From Halorubrum vacuolatum (lineage in GTDB: Archaea > Halobacteriota > Halobacteria > Halobacteriales > Haloferacaceae), in NCBI RefSeq assembly GCF_900188065.1, contig NZ_FZNQ01000017.1, positions 1 to 61,039 of the forward strand: a stretch of DNA of 61,039 bases. The letters are read 5' to 3'. Positions 42,240-51,105 of the stretch are shown here, in pieces (within the stretch, counting starts at the first letter, position 1; each line of letters opens with the position of its first letter). The position numbers and the translations under genes are program-made. The notes beneath the pieces are model-generated. The model saw only the letters and a list, made by a program, of their open reading frames with translations. It did not search any database and was not told the origin of the DNA.

Positions 42240-43181
42240 TTATCGACCTCCGGCGTTGGCCGCAACCCACGCGTCGAGCATGGGGTCAGCAGCAACCGGG
42301 ACCGTCTTCCCCTCGATGGTGACACCTGTGCCGATGCCCTCTTGGTTCGGTGTCGATGGCGAGGGCGTTGCCGGTTCCATACCGGTCTGTGTGGCACGGG
42401 CCTCGAGCAGCTGGCGCCAGTAAGCAAACGTCGTCTGGTAGTACGCACCACCGTCGACGGGATAGAGACGCGTCTCGAAGTCGTCGCCGAGTATCCGTGG
42501 GCCCAGTCGGGTTTGCTTGCACTCCAGGTGGTGGTCAGCAGCCGTCGCGACTGAGGTCGAAAATGTATCGCGCTCGCTTCGGGTGACGAGGACTGGAACG
42601 TCGTAGCCGTCTGCGTAGCTCGTTAACCGAGCGAGCGTTCGTGCCTGCAGTGTCTTTGCATGAGCCTCGCCCAGGGTGTCGTCGGCACGGTACTGGGCGT
42701 CGACGGCCGGAGCCACGATGAGAGAGGGAGTATGCGAAGGCGAATCCGTACGCTTTGGTGGACGTCCATTCCGCAGTCTATCATCGGTTGTTGAATCCTG
42801 AATGGACTGGTTCACTGCCCCCGGAAGATCACACACGGCGCCGTAGTGCTGGTAGGCAGTGAATCCGCGTGCAACGTGGATTCTGTCGAGCAGCCGCTGA
42901 CTAGGGGCGATACGGGAGAGTGTGGTCGTTGTTGCATGCCCGTTTGCATCGACCCAGAAGGCGGGACCATCGTGCAACAGGAGATGATCAAGCACGAGCG
43001 ACTGCAAGAGCGGGACGCCGCGGCCACCTTCCACGTCGAGCAGCGTGATGCCGTCATCGAGTGAGGGAAGCAGCATCTCTTCGGTAACCGGGTCGGACTG
43101 ATCGGCGAGGGAACGATTCCGATCAGCGTCCCGTTTCGGTTTATCCACCGCCATGTGCTTCGGCGCTGGGATATTGGTCAT
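42240..43181 (-). CDS. RecA-fold protein lacking a P-loop
   Basis: A 313-residue protein. ITLLDVEGGRGVPLLQSLV occupies the place of a RecA/RadA Walker A but lacks the GKT/S, and is followed by the RecA-like strand AFWVDANGHATTTTLSRIAP. The middle has SLIVAPAVDAQYR and YDVPVLVTRSERD. The architecture matches RecA-superfamily paralogues without ATPase activity, such as ImuA/SulA-like proteins beside error-prone polymerases; that comparison is inference. The stop is 3 bp from the DUF8156-type start. The order RecA-like, DUF8156, exonuclease, polB suggests one operon for specialised synthesis. Confidence 0.75.
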   Translation of the reverse strand: MTNIPAPKHMAVDKPKRDADRNRSLADQSDPVTEEMLLPSLDDGITLLDVEGGRGVPLLQSLVLDHLLLHDGPAFWVDANGHATTTTLSRIAPSQRLLDRIHVARGFTAYQHYGAVCDLPGAVNQSIQDSTTDDRLRNGRPPKRTDSPSHTPSLIVAPAVDAQYRADDTLGEAHAKTLQARTLARLTSYADGYDVPVLVTRSERDTFSTSVATAADHHLECKQTRLGPRILGDDFETRLYPVDGGAYYQTTFAYWRQLLEARATQTGMEPATPSPSTPNQEGIGTGVTIEGKTVPVAADPMLDAWVAANAGGR

Positions 43182-43297
43182 ACTCGATTAGATGGGCGCG
43201 TTCACGATAAGCCGCGGCGTGGCGTTTCCGAGTTTCAGGGAACGAGTGGATCTGACGGAAAGCCCGCCTCAGATTCTAGGTTTTGTTGGAACTCGAC

Positions 43298-43326
43298 TGT
43301 TTCCGGGATTGTTTCCGGAATGGGGG
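43298..43326. repeat. Repeat site shared with the second orc locus
   Basis: TGTTTCCGGGATTGTTTCCGGAATGGGGG, preceded by GGAACTCGA, resembles the site at 45355-45396 upstream of orc2 (GGAACTCGAgcacTTCCGG...TTCCGG). It is a possible initiator-binding site, distinct from the ACGACGGAAACG boxes. Confidence 0.5.
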
Positions 43327-43338
43327 CAGAGTTAAGAC

Positions 43339-43357
43339 GTTGGCTCCTGAACCAACG
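43339..43357. promoter_or_regulatory. Palindromic operator of the TumE pair
   Basis: CGTTGG (43339-43344) and CCAACG (43352-43357) form an inverted repeat ending 8 bp before the TumE start, the place expected for autoregulation by the antitoxin. Confidence 0.5.
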
Positions 43358-43365
43358 ATTAGAGG

Positions 43366-43707
43366 ATGGGTTCAGATGCAGACGAGCTTGATGGATACGA
43401 GCGGGCCAATGTGTACGAGGACGGGACAGTCGTCCGCATCTCCGTCCGACGAACATCGGATGCAGCGTACCCGTCTGGCTGGCGATACACCTTCCACTAC
43501 GGCTCGCTTTCACCCAGCGAAGAGACACTGGAGGATGGAACGATCTGTCGATACGACAATGCTCACGAAGATACGAAAAGGCACGAATTCCACGTCGCCC
43601 TGGACCCTGACCCGGAAATCATTGACTTTCCAGGCATCGAAGCGCTGTACGACCGCTTCTGGAACACCATTCCCAAACCAAAATTCGGCCCTCCAACAGA
43701 GGACTGA
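43366..43707 (+). CDS. TumE-type toxin
   Basis: A 113-residue protein. YEDGTVVRISVRRTSDAAYP, YTFHYGSLSPSEETLEDG, ICRYDNAHEDTKRHEFHV and IEALYDRFWNTI match the TumE (DUF6516-type) toxin-antitoxin group: a beta-rich N-half with His/Asp (DNAHEDxxRHEFH) as likely active-site residues. The usual antitoxin partner, an HVO_A0114-type wHTH, starts 6 bp downstream. The ATG has AGAGG just before it. The pair sits between the polymerase operon and the second initiator, which suggests replicon stabilisation. Confidence 0.82.
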   Translation: MGSDADELDGYERANVYEDGTVVRISVRRTSDAAYPSGWRYTFHYGSLSPSEETLEDGTICRYDNAHEDTKRHEFHVALDPDPEIIDFPGIEALYDRFWNTIPKPKFGPPTED

Positions 43708-43712
43708 TACCC

Positions 43713-44108
43713 ATGACCGCAACTAACGTACTGCTGGTGACGATCGACGGTGGCACAGATGTCTATGAAGAGGGATTGGAGGCCATCCAGTCCCTGAACG
43801 AGGGCGAGGCTGTCAATAAGCCCGCTCAGCTGACCTTGCCCAATGAGGAAGTCTTGGGAGAAATATTCAATGAGCGGACGTATGCGCTCCTCCGGGTGAT
43901 TCGCGAGGAGGAACCGGCAAGTATTCGTGAGACTGCTCGACTCGTTGGCCGAGACAAAAAGAATGTTCACGAGGAACTGACTCGACTGGAAGCACTTGGT
44001 GTGATCCGATTCGAAGATGATGGACACGCGAAACGGCCTTACTTTCCCTACGATAATCTCTTTATTACGCCGTTTCGGGGCGACTCTTCGACATCTGCAG
44101 TTGCATGA
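43713..44108 (+). CDS. HVO_A0114-type antitoxin/DNA-binding protein
   Basis: A 131-residue protein. NERTYALLRVIREEEPASIR, ETARLVGRDKKNVHEELTRL and the wing FEDDGHAKRPYFPYDNLFIT form a complete HVO_A0114 wHTH. The first 50 residues are a separate acidic part. Location just after TumE marks it as the antitoxin and probable repressor at the palindrome 43339-43357. Compare the lone relative at 23283-23726. Confidence 0.85.
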   Translation: MTATNVLLVTIDGGTDVYEEGLEAIQSLNEGEAVNKPAQLTLPNEEVLGEIFNERTYALLRVIREEEPASIRETARLVGRDKKNVHEELTRLEALGVIRFEDDGHAKRPYFPYDNLFITPFRGDSSTSAVA

Positions 44109-44212
44109 GACGGTCCGCACGGTTCGCCATTGCTCCGGGGGAGCTGTGGTATTGTCTTTTGATTTTGCTGGTCGTCAGCCGTTGGGAGTAGCTGTTTGAC
44201 CCTTCGCCTTCG

Positions 44213-45238
44213 CTACATCGGCGACGCAGCCGCCGAATCAACGAGTGAATATTCACGATCTCGACTTGTGCCCTCCGCCTCGAGGAGGTTGTACTGGGTC
44301 ATCTTCGAGAGGTACGTCCGAACGGTTCGGAGCGTTCGCGGCTCGTCGACTTCCTCGAGATAGCGCTCGTGGATCTCGCTTGGTCCGAGTGGGCCGTGGT
44401 CGCGCACAAGATCATAGACGACTCGCTGATGTGGAGTGAGTGAATCGAGACTCTTCTGCTTGATCTGGGCTCGAGCGTCCTCGGCAGCGTCTATGAGGAT
44501 ATCGTCGGTGATTCGGTCGCAGTTCTTTCGATCGGCCTTGCTGGCCGCTGCCCGCAGGATGCCGATTGCGAGTCGGGCGTCGCCGGCAGCTGCATCGGCG
44601 ATGCGGTAGAGTTGGTCGTCGCTGGTGACGCCTTTTTCGAGCCCCCACTTCGAACGGGCCCGTAGAATGTCGTAGAGTTGGTTGTCGTGGTACTTGCCCA
44701 TGCGGATATGCTCGCTGGAGCGCAGGCGGCTTACGAGCCGGTCGTCGACGCGGCTGAAGAGCTCCTCTTCCTTGTTCGCGATACAGACAATCGCGAACTG
44801 CGGGAGGTCATGCAGGTCGTAGATGACGCTGGGATCTTCGAGTTGGTCGGCCTCGTCGAGGATGACGACGGTTCGAGGGCCGTCGTGCTGTTGGAGTCGA
44901 TCGATGAGTTCGTCGTGCGGTGTCGACTGCCGGTGGATGTCGATGGTTGCCCCGAGATCGTCGAGTATCTGGTAGAGTGTCCGGAACCGGGTGTAGTTTC
45001 GCCAGCAGTTGACGTAGGTGGTTTCGACGTCGAGGACCTCTTCGCGGAGCTTCTCGGTGACGAATTTCGAAATACAGGTTTTGCCCGCCCCGCTTGGTCC
45101 AGTAACGATAGCGGTTTCTGCCGGTTCACCGTTCGTGATCGGCTCGAGGACGCTCGAGAGGTGATTGACCTCGGCGTCGCGATGCTCAACTTCTCGAGGA
45201 ACGAAGCCGGCACGAAGGACACGAGCATCGCGGATCAT
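44213..45238 (-). CDS. orc: Orc1/Cdc6 replication initiator 2
   Basis: A 341-residue AAA+ initiator, shorter than copy 1. Walker A is VTGPSGAGKTCISK, Walker B is VVILDEADQL, and sensor regions include FAIVCIANKEEELFSRVDD. The lid is GDARLAIGILRAAASKADRK, and the C-terminal winged helix is SLDSLTPHQRVVYDLVRDHG to MTQYNLLEAEG. The N-terminal extension is short, so the origin-contacting region may differ. Upstream (45290-45396) lie TTCCGGAAAC repeats, unlike the ORB boxes of copy 1. It might serve a second origin or act as regulator. Confidence 0.88.
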   Translation of the reverse strand: MIRDARVLRAGFVPREVEHRDAEVNHLSSVLEPITNGEPAETAIVTGPSGAGKTCISKFVTEKLREEVLDVETTYVNCWRNYTRFRTLYQILDDLGATIDIHRQSTPHDELIDRLQQHDGPRTVVILDEADQLEDPSVIYDLHDLPQFAIVCIANKEEELFSRVDDRLVSRLRSSEHIRMGKYHDNQLYDILRARSKWGLEKGVTSDDQLYRIADAAAGDARLAIGILRAAASKADRKNCDRITDDILIDAAEDARAQIKQKSLDSLTPHQRVVYDLVRDHGPLGPSEIHERYLEEVDEPRTLRTVRTYLSKMTQYNLLEAEGTSRDREYSLVDSAAASPM

Positions 45239-45289
45239 CAGTTACTGACAGAGTGGTTTTCCGTCAATTCACAAAAGCGTGACTGGGCC

Positions 45290-45396
45290 AGTTCCGGAAA
45301 GTCCAATTTTTCTCCTCTGTATTTCGTTAGGTCCTCCCCGTGATGCGATTTACTCCTGGAACTCGAGCACTTCCGGAAACTTCCGGAAACGGTTCC
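45290..45396. repeat. TTCCGGAAA repeats upstream of orc2
   Basis: GTTCCGGAAAG at 45290-45300 and the tandem ACTTCCGGAAACTTCCGGAAAC at 45369-45390 lie upstream of the initiator start (45238). GGAACTCGA at 45358-45366 repeats a word also found before 43298. They are candidate binding sites for initiator 2. Confidence 0.55.
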
Positions 45397-45503
45397 ATTC
45401 GTACAACCGTTGGGGAAGTATCGATGGTGGGATTCCTCCGCGTTCACGCGGAAGAGGAGGCCAATCGGAAAGCTGTAGGACACCCGCCTCTACGTTCGAA
45501 GCA

Positions 45504-45803
45504 ATGGCTGGTGGCACTCACTCACGCCCGTCCCTCCCCGACTGGATCCTCGAGTGTTACGACTGTTTGCGCCAGCAACTGTGCGAGCAGTTTGAGGATG
45601 CTGCTTCCAGGCCGGTGGGAATCGAACGACCAGCAGCAATCGAGCTTCTACTGACAACCACTGATGTTACTCTCGAGCCAGATGACGCAGAGTACGCGAT
45701 TGACCGTCTGCTCAACCGTGGATATCTCTACGAAGTCGAGAGCGAATTACGGCTTACCGAGCCCGATGAACAGTGTGCTTGTGAAACGTCGTCACCAGGA
45801 TGA
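45504..45803 (+). CDS. Hypothetical replicon-associated protein
   Basis: A 99-residue acidic protein. LPDWILECYDCLRQQLCEQF, then GIERPAAIELLLTTTDVTLE, PDDAEYAIDRLLNRGYLYEV and ESELRLTEP read like a wHTH domain made of helices and one wing. The ATG at 45504 was chosen since upstream residues are unlike haloarchaeal protein. It overlaps the 3' end of the convergent 45792-46778 by 12 bp. It may be a regulator of the orc2 locus. Confidence 0.65.
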   Translation: MAGGTHSRPSLPDWILECYDCLRQQLCEQFEDAASRPVGIERPAAIELLLTTTDVTLEPDDAEYAIDRLLNRGYLYEVESELRLTEPDEQCACETSSPG

Positions 45804-46778
45804 TGTCGAAACATCACTGCCAGCTTTGAAACTCGTGAGTTCGTCAATTCGATCCTCGAGCGCTTCGATCTCTTGACGAAGTTCGTCGGCCTCACTCCCT
45901 TCAGTTGCGGCCAACTGGTCTTTCAGTCCTTGCAGGCGTGAATCCTTGACTTCCTCGTCGACCTCTGCCTTGCGGACGTACTCGCGTTCGTCGATCTCGT
46001 AGACATCCGACTCGGCGAGTTCGGTTACCTCGAGAGCGTCATCGACTTTCTGGCGGTCGACACCGAGGACACGCTCACGATCAATGCCCGCCGCTTCGAG
46101 CGTCTCGAGGACCTCGTCTTCGTCTTTGAGCGAGCGATTGCGACGCGTCGTGCGCGGGACGGAGCCGTAGGGGCCGTTGACAGGCCGGTCGTGGTGGAGC
46201 CGTCCCAAGAGGACGTCGGAAACGTCCTGTCGAAGGTCGTTGGCATTGCGCTGGACGTCCGACAACAGGGTATAGAGGTTGACGAGTGTCCCTGTTTCTA
46301 CCTCTTCGAGTCTGGTGACATCGTGACGCTCGAGTGCGTCGACGAGCAAGAGTGCATCAGCGTAGACGTCCAGATCAGGCTCGGATCGCTCGTCTGGTTC
46401 GGCCTCGACGTCGTCTTCGAGGAGTTGGTTCGAAGCCGGGCTGTCGGTCTCGGCGATCACACCGGCGTCTTCATCAACCTCGAATTGGGGATGGAGGCTC
46501 AACACGGCCGGAAACGGGTCACCATCCGGTGGGAGCCGCTCGAGGTTGAACCGGCCGTTGCTGTCCCAGATGCGCTGGAACAGGGTTTCGAACTGCTCAC
46601 GTTGAAGTGGGCGTTTCTCACCGTTCTCGTCGAACTCGATGATAACACGATGTTCCTGCACATCGGTGACGCGGAACTGCCTATGCGAGAGTGGGGTGAC
46701 GAGCGTTGCACTCTCTGGAAGTTTCTCGAGGGACTCGAGAAGGTTTTCCAGTTGACGGTGAATGTAATAATTTTCCAT
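45792..46778 (-). CDS. Hypothetical plasmid-type protein with coiled coil
   Basis: A 328-residue acidic protein. The N-terminal 70 residues (LENLLESLEKLPESATLVTP, HRVIIEFDENGEKRPLQREQ) form a small domain. A middle part (DVYADALLLVDALERHDVTR) is helical, followed by TLEAAGIDRERVLGVDRQKV. The C-terminus is a coiled coil (GLKDQLAATEGSEADELRQE). It may be a replication or maintenance factor, as the gene is adjacent to orc2, but no family was recognised. Confidence 0.65.
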   Translation of the reverse strand: MENYYIHRQLENLLESLEKLPESATLVTPLSHRQFRVTDVQEHRVIIEFDENGEKRPLQREQFETLFQRIWDSNGRFNLERLPPDGDPFPAVLSLHPQFEVDEDAGVIAETDSPASNQLLEDDVEAEPDERSEPDLDVYADALLLVDALERHDVTRLEEVETGTLVNLYTLLSDVQRNANDLRQDVSDVLLGRLHHDRPVNGPYGSVPRTTRRNRSLKDEDEVLETLEAAGIDRERVLGVDRQKVDDALEVTELAESDVYEIDEREYVRKAEVDEEVKDSRLQGLKDQLAATEGSEADELRQEIEALEDRIDELTSFKAGSDVSTSSW

Positions 46779-46844
46779 TTAATGAAAAATAAAACAGTAA
46801 AGCGAACCGGACTCTAGACGAGATTGGGACAGGACCAAATAATT

Positions 46845-47823
46845 GAGCCTGTTTAGACGTTCGAGATCTCTACAGAGGAACCTTCACTAGTAAGTTATAG
46901 GGTTCTATCAAGAGTCGCTACTTGTCGAACGTACTAGGGAATGAAGCGAGAAGGCGAATTTGTGTCCAGCAAACTCGCCAGCTTCACCAGACAAGTTGTC
47001 TCGCTCGCTCAAAAAAGCCGTCGTTGGAGAGCCGGATCCAGCGTTTCAACCCGGCGAAGGAGGCTACGCTGACTGGCTGATCGTCGCATTGCACGGTCTT
47101 CGGGAGTATCTCGATCATCCGTATCGGCGGTTGATGGATGTCCTCTACGAGATGCCACAAATCGTCGGAATTCTTGATATAGAACCGTCTAAGTTGCTCG
47201 ACTTTTCCACCGTCTGCGCCCGGTATCAGTGACTCAAAATGCCGATCTGGCGCGTCTTACTATGTTTGTCGGCGGAGCTGCACGACACCGGTGAGATCCG
47301 AGCGATCGACGCAACCGGCATGGATCGAATCTCGGCCAGCCAGCACTACGCCAAACGAACGAATTACACGTTTCGTGCGATCAAGACGACCGTCTTGGTC
47401 GACTGTGTGACTGGTGTAATTCTCGACATAATCTGTTCGATGAAACAACCGCACGACTCCCAGATCGGCTGGCAACTGCTTAAACGAAATCTCGACAAGG
47501 TGCATGTTCTCACCGCCGACAAAGGATGCGACTGGTGGCTATTACGCCAGAAATTCCTTTCAGAGGGCGTAAGGCCGGTTATCAAACATCGTGAGTTCGG
47601 CTGGAACAGCGTTGCAGGCAATATATTGATTGATGATACAACGTATCATCAACGCTCGAACGTCGAATCGACGTTCTTCGCGCTTTGGCGCAAATACGGC
47701 GAGACCGTCCGCTCTCGAACCTGGTTTGGACGGTTCCGAGAACTCGTCCTCAAATGTGCTGTCAGAAACATCGAACTCGCGCTTGACGCCTCAAACGCAT
47801 GAACCCAGGCATCTAAACAAGGG
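46845..47823 (+). mobile_element. IS5-family element, copy 1
   Basis: The 979-bp element is flanked by 9-bp direct repeats CAAATAATT (46836-46844 and 47824-47832). The terminal inverted repeat includes GTTTAGA (46851-46857) and TCTAAAC (47812-47818). It inserted at the 3' end of an IS630-type element, whose minus-strand frame reads across once the IS5 copy is removed. Confidence 0.8.
46960..47802 (+). pseudogene. IS5 transposase interrupted by TGA
   Basis: A continuous frame of 280 sense codons with one in-frame TGA at 47230-47232. Before it: KKAVVGEPDPAFQPGEGGYA and EYLDHPYRRLMDVLYEMPQI. After it: LKMPIWRVLLCLSAELHDTG, then IRAIDATGMDRISASQHYAK (first Asp), LTADKGCDWW (second Asp) and YHQRSNVESTFFALWRKYGE (Glu). 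Catalytic residues are intact, so a single base change disables it. It ends LALDASNA. Confidence 0.82.
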
Positions 47824-47832
47824 CAAATAATT

Positions 47833-48781
47833 ACTTATTTCTGGTATAGAGAGCTGGTCAAGTGCTATACCAATCGCCCTTGTGAGATCGTCGATTGGCT
47901 CGAAGAAGCAGTTGCTGAGAGCAGCTTGGAGTTGTCTCCAGCACTCCTCGGCAGGATTTAGCTCCGGCGAGTGTGCAGGTAGCGTGACGGTCGACACCTG
48001 GAAATACGACGCTCCATCCGATACAATGAGCAACTCATATACAAAATCTTTTTATAATGCAAGAATGAAATGTTTGGCGTGTACAGCGGTGACGTACTCT
48101 TCGGCCCGGGCGAAAAAGCAATTACCGTCTTCGGTGATCGCGCCCAAGAGACACGTTCAGTCACATTGGCCGCATAATTCGACGGACAGTCGCGTGCTGC
48201 GGGGAAACCACGTGGCACGCGGCTCAACTTGCACGGATTCCTTGGTTTGATCGATACAGACTACTGTGGCGTCCATCTTCCGCCATTTTTTGATTCTTCG
48301 CTGAATATTTCTTGCTCGTCAGCATCAGATTCGGCGGTTGTAGGGTGTAGTTTTTGAAAGCTCAATCCGCTTCTTCGAGTAATCGCCGGCAGCTCGGGAT
48401 TGAGTATTCGACATTGTAGGTTTCCTCAAGATACTGCTGGACGAGCGCCGGCGTCCACGCCGGCGCCTCAAGCCCCACTTCCTCAGGCGATTCGTGGACA
48501 GTTTCTTCAAGCTGCTCTTACTCTTTTTCCGAGAGCTTTCGATTCCTATCAGATCTGTGAATACCAGTCTCGGAATGTTCAAGCGACTCATCAGTATCGA
48601 GTCGTGTGAGCCAGCTATAGATCGTCCGTCGCTCCATGCCGTACCACTCGGCTGGTTCAATCTGCGTGACGCCGTGTTTGTACGCTATTGCGGCTAAGAG
48701 TCGTTGTGTCGCCTTCTTACCATCCACGCTGTCGAGAGCATCTTGCAACTCTTCGACAGAGATCTTGTGGAGGTGATCCAC
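47833..48781 (-). pseudogene. IS630-type transposase relic
   Basis: The N-terminal part (48518-48781) has the helix-turn-helix GKKATQRLLAAIAYKHGVTQ and EPAEWYGMERRTIYSWLTRL. The middle is broken by frameshifts. The C-terminal part (47833-48033) has TLPAHSPELNPAEECWRQLQ, with the last acidic residue of the DDE set. Several frameshifts mean it is inactive, and IS5 copy 1 sits in its 3' end. Confidence 0.72.
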
Positions 48782-49141
48782 TGTCTGTTACAACACTCAA
48801 CGAGCAAATAATTCTAACGGATACTATATTGTTCACTTCACCGTGACGATACTCACGGTCGGCAACGCCCACTATTATGCCCTGGGAGCGTTATCGGGGT
48901 GTGAGGTCTCTTACCTGGTCGGCGATACTGTCCACAAACTCGCTGATTGCACTCCCATCTCATACCGTTTGACAGGGTTTTCGACGATCGGGGTTCAATA
49001 CACTGACATGAAATTAGCGCTTTGCACGAGAATTCAGTTAAAATAAAACCTTTCAAAACAATATTTAACTCAATGAAGTTCTCTACCTAAAGAGAAAATC
49101 AATTGGACAATTATATACTGCTTCGGCTATGTAGGTTCTTC
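48782..49141. other. AT-rich spacer before the second SMC-related gene
   Basis: No gene is seen. A sharp drop in GC content begins near 48780 and continues to about 51780, covering the SMC-related/RdfA pair. Confidence 0.5.
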
Positions 49142-51079
49142 ATGGTCGAAGAACAACTTGCACGAATAGAGGCAAACAACATTGGTGGAATCTCAAACAC
49201 TGAAGTCGAAATCCCACCTGGGACAACTATTCTTTCGGGAAGAAATGCAACAAACAGAACATCTTTCCTACATGCGATAATGGCTGCAATGGGAAGCTCG
49301 AAAGTATCAGTAAAAGGTGACTCCGAAACAGGGTATGTTGAACTTACCATCGGGGACGAAACTCACACGAGAAAACTTAAACGTTTGAATGGCACCATAC
49401 AGATGAACGGAGATCCCTACCTCCAGGATTCAACTGTAGCAGATCTTTTTTCATTCTTGTTAGAGACTAACGAAGCCCGAAGAGCGGTTGTTCGTAGTGA
49501 TAATTTGAGAGACCTAATTATGAAACCGATTGATACTGATCAAATAGAACACAAAGTTAAAACTTTAGAAGGGAAACGAGACGAGATAGAAGAGGAACTT
49601 GATAAACTTGAGAATTTAAAAAGTGATCTACCCGGATTAGAGGGGCAACGGAACAGCCTCAAAGATCAAATAGAAAATAAGCGTGAGGAACTCGTCGAGA
49701 AAGAGTCAGAAATTGAATTGATTGATGCTGATATCCAAAGTTCCCGCAATCAAAAAGAAGAATTAGAAGAACTACTTGGCGACCTCCAAAATCTCAGATC
49801 CGAATTGGAAACTGTTCGATCTAATATCGAAATCGAGCAGGAAAGCATTGAATCTCTCAAGAAAGAAAAATCTCACCTGTCGGAAGAATTTGATAAATTA
49901 TCGGATTCGCCAATGGGTGAATATGAAGAATTAGATGAGAGAATTAGTAAATTAAGGGAAAGAAAACAAAATATTGAAGGAAAAATCAGTAATACCCAGG
50001 ATGTGGTTGATTTTAACAAAAGAATGTTGGAGGAAGAAAGCCGTGCCTCAATCAAATCATCTAATTCATTCGGTGACGAAACTGAAGCTGTAACCAATCA
50101 ACTAATCGAGGATGAGCGTGTTAACTGTTGGACTTGTAGAACGGATGTTGCAAAAGAAAAAATTAACGAAACAATCGACGAAATGCAGTCAGTCGTCCAG
50201 GACCGCGTAAATAAAGTTTATGAAATTGAGGGATCACTGTCGGACCTTCGCGAAAAACAAAATACTCTCAAACAGCAACAGCAACGCCGAAATGATATAG
50301 AACAAAAGTTGGAAAATATTTCCGAAGAAATAGAAGATCGGGAAAATAAAATCGATGAACTACGTGAAAACCGAGAGCAACTCAGTCAGGATGTTGAGAC
50401 AACAGAGGAAAAAGTGGAAAAATTGGAGTCGGAAGAATTTTCGGAAATCCTTGATCTCCATAAGGAAGCTAATCAACTAGAATTTGAGCTGGGTCAGCTT
50501 GAATCAGAACTTGATAATGTAGTTGAGCGTATCTCCGACATTGAAGAACGTCTTGATGAAGAAACAGAGCTCCGGAACCAATTAGACGAGATTAGGGAAG
50601 AACTCGAGGAACAGCGAACGCGTATTGAACGTATTGAGCAGGAAGCAGTAGGGGAATTCAACGATCATATGGAGGATGTCCTATCGTTACTCGCGTACGA
50701 GAATCTAGAACGGATCTGGCTTGAACGAATTCGAAAAACCGCTCGAGAAGGTCGTCAAACAGTTGAGAAAACAGTTTTTGATTTACATGTTGTTAGAAGG
50801 ACTGAGTCAGGAACGACTTACGAAGATACTATTGACCACCTTTCTGAGAGTGAGCGTGAGGTGACAGGACTAATATTCGCATTAGCAGGTTACTTAGTCC
50901 ACAACGTTTATGAAAAGGTACCTTTCATGTTATTAGATTCGTTAGAAGCAATTGATTCGGAACGGCTGGCTGATCTTATAGACTATTTCTCCGATTATCC
51001 ACAATATTTAGTTGTTGCACTACTACCAGAAGACGCCCAGGCACTGTCAAATCCGGATACCTTTATTTCAGACATATAA
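49142..51079 (+). CDS. Archaea-specific SMC-related protein, copy 2
   Basis: A 645-residue homologue of 4775-6721. The Walker A position is GRNATNRTS, the hook is CWTCRTD, the signature is LSESEREVTG and the Walker B is LLDSLEAID, all as in copy 1. The coiled coils are full of Glu/Lys/Asn (ENKREELVEKESEIELI), and the gene is AT-rich, unlike copy 1, so it has a different recent history. The ATG at 49142 was chosen: an earlier TTG at 49103 adds 13 hydrophobic residues not in copy 1. The RdfA-type gene is convergent here, not downstream in the same direction. Confidence 0.88.
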   Translation: MVEEQLARIEANNIGGISNTEVEIPPGTTILSGRNATNRTSFLHAIMAAMGSSKVSVKGDSETGYVELTIGDETHTRKLKRLNGTIQMNGDPYLQDSTVADLFSFLLETNEARRAVVRSDNLRDLIMKPIDTDQIEHKVKTLEGKRDEIEEELDKLENLKSDLPGLEGQRNSLKDQIENKREELVEKESEIELIDADIQSSRNQKEELEELLGDLQNLRSELETVRSNIEIEQESIESLKKEKSHLSEEFDKLSDSPMGEYEELDERISKLRERKQNIEGKISNTQDVVDFNKRMLEEESRASIKSSNSFGDETEAVTNQLIEDERVNCWTCRTDVAKEKINETIDEMQSVVQDRVNKVYEIEGSLSDLREKQNTLKQQQQRRNDIEQKLENISEEIEDRENKIDELRENREQLSQDVETTEEKVEKLESEEFSEILDLHKEANQLEFELGQLESELDNVVERISDIEERLDEETELRNQLDEIREELEEQRTRIERIEQEAVGEFNDHMEDVLSLLAYENLERIWLERIRKTAREGRQTVEKTVFDLHVVRRTESGTTYEDTIDHLSESEREVTGLIFALAGYLVHNVYEKVPFMLLDSLEAIDSERLADLIDYFSDYPQYLVVALLPEDAQALSNPDTFISDI

Positions 51080-51105
51080 TAATGCTTGGGTGAAGCCCAA
51101 TTCAA

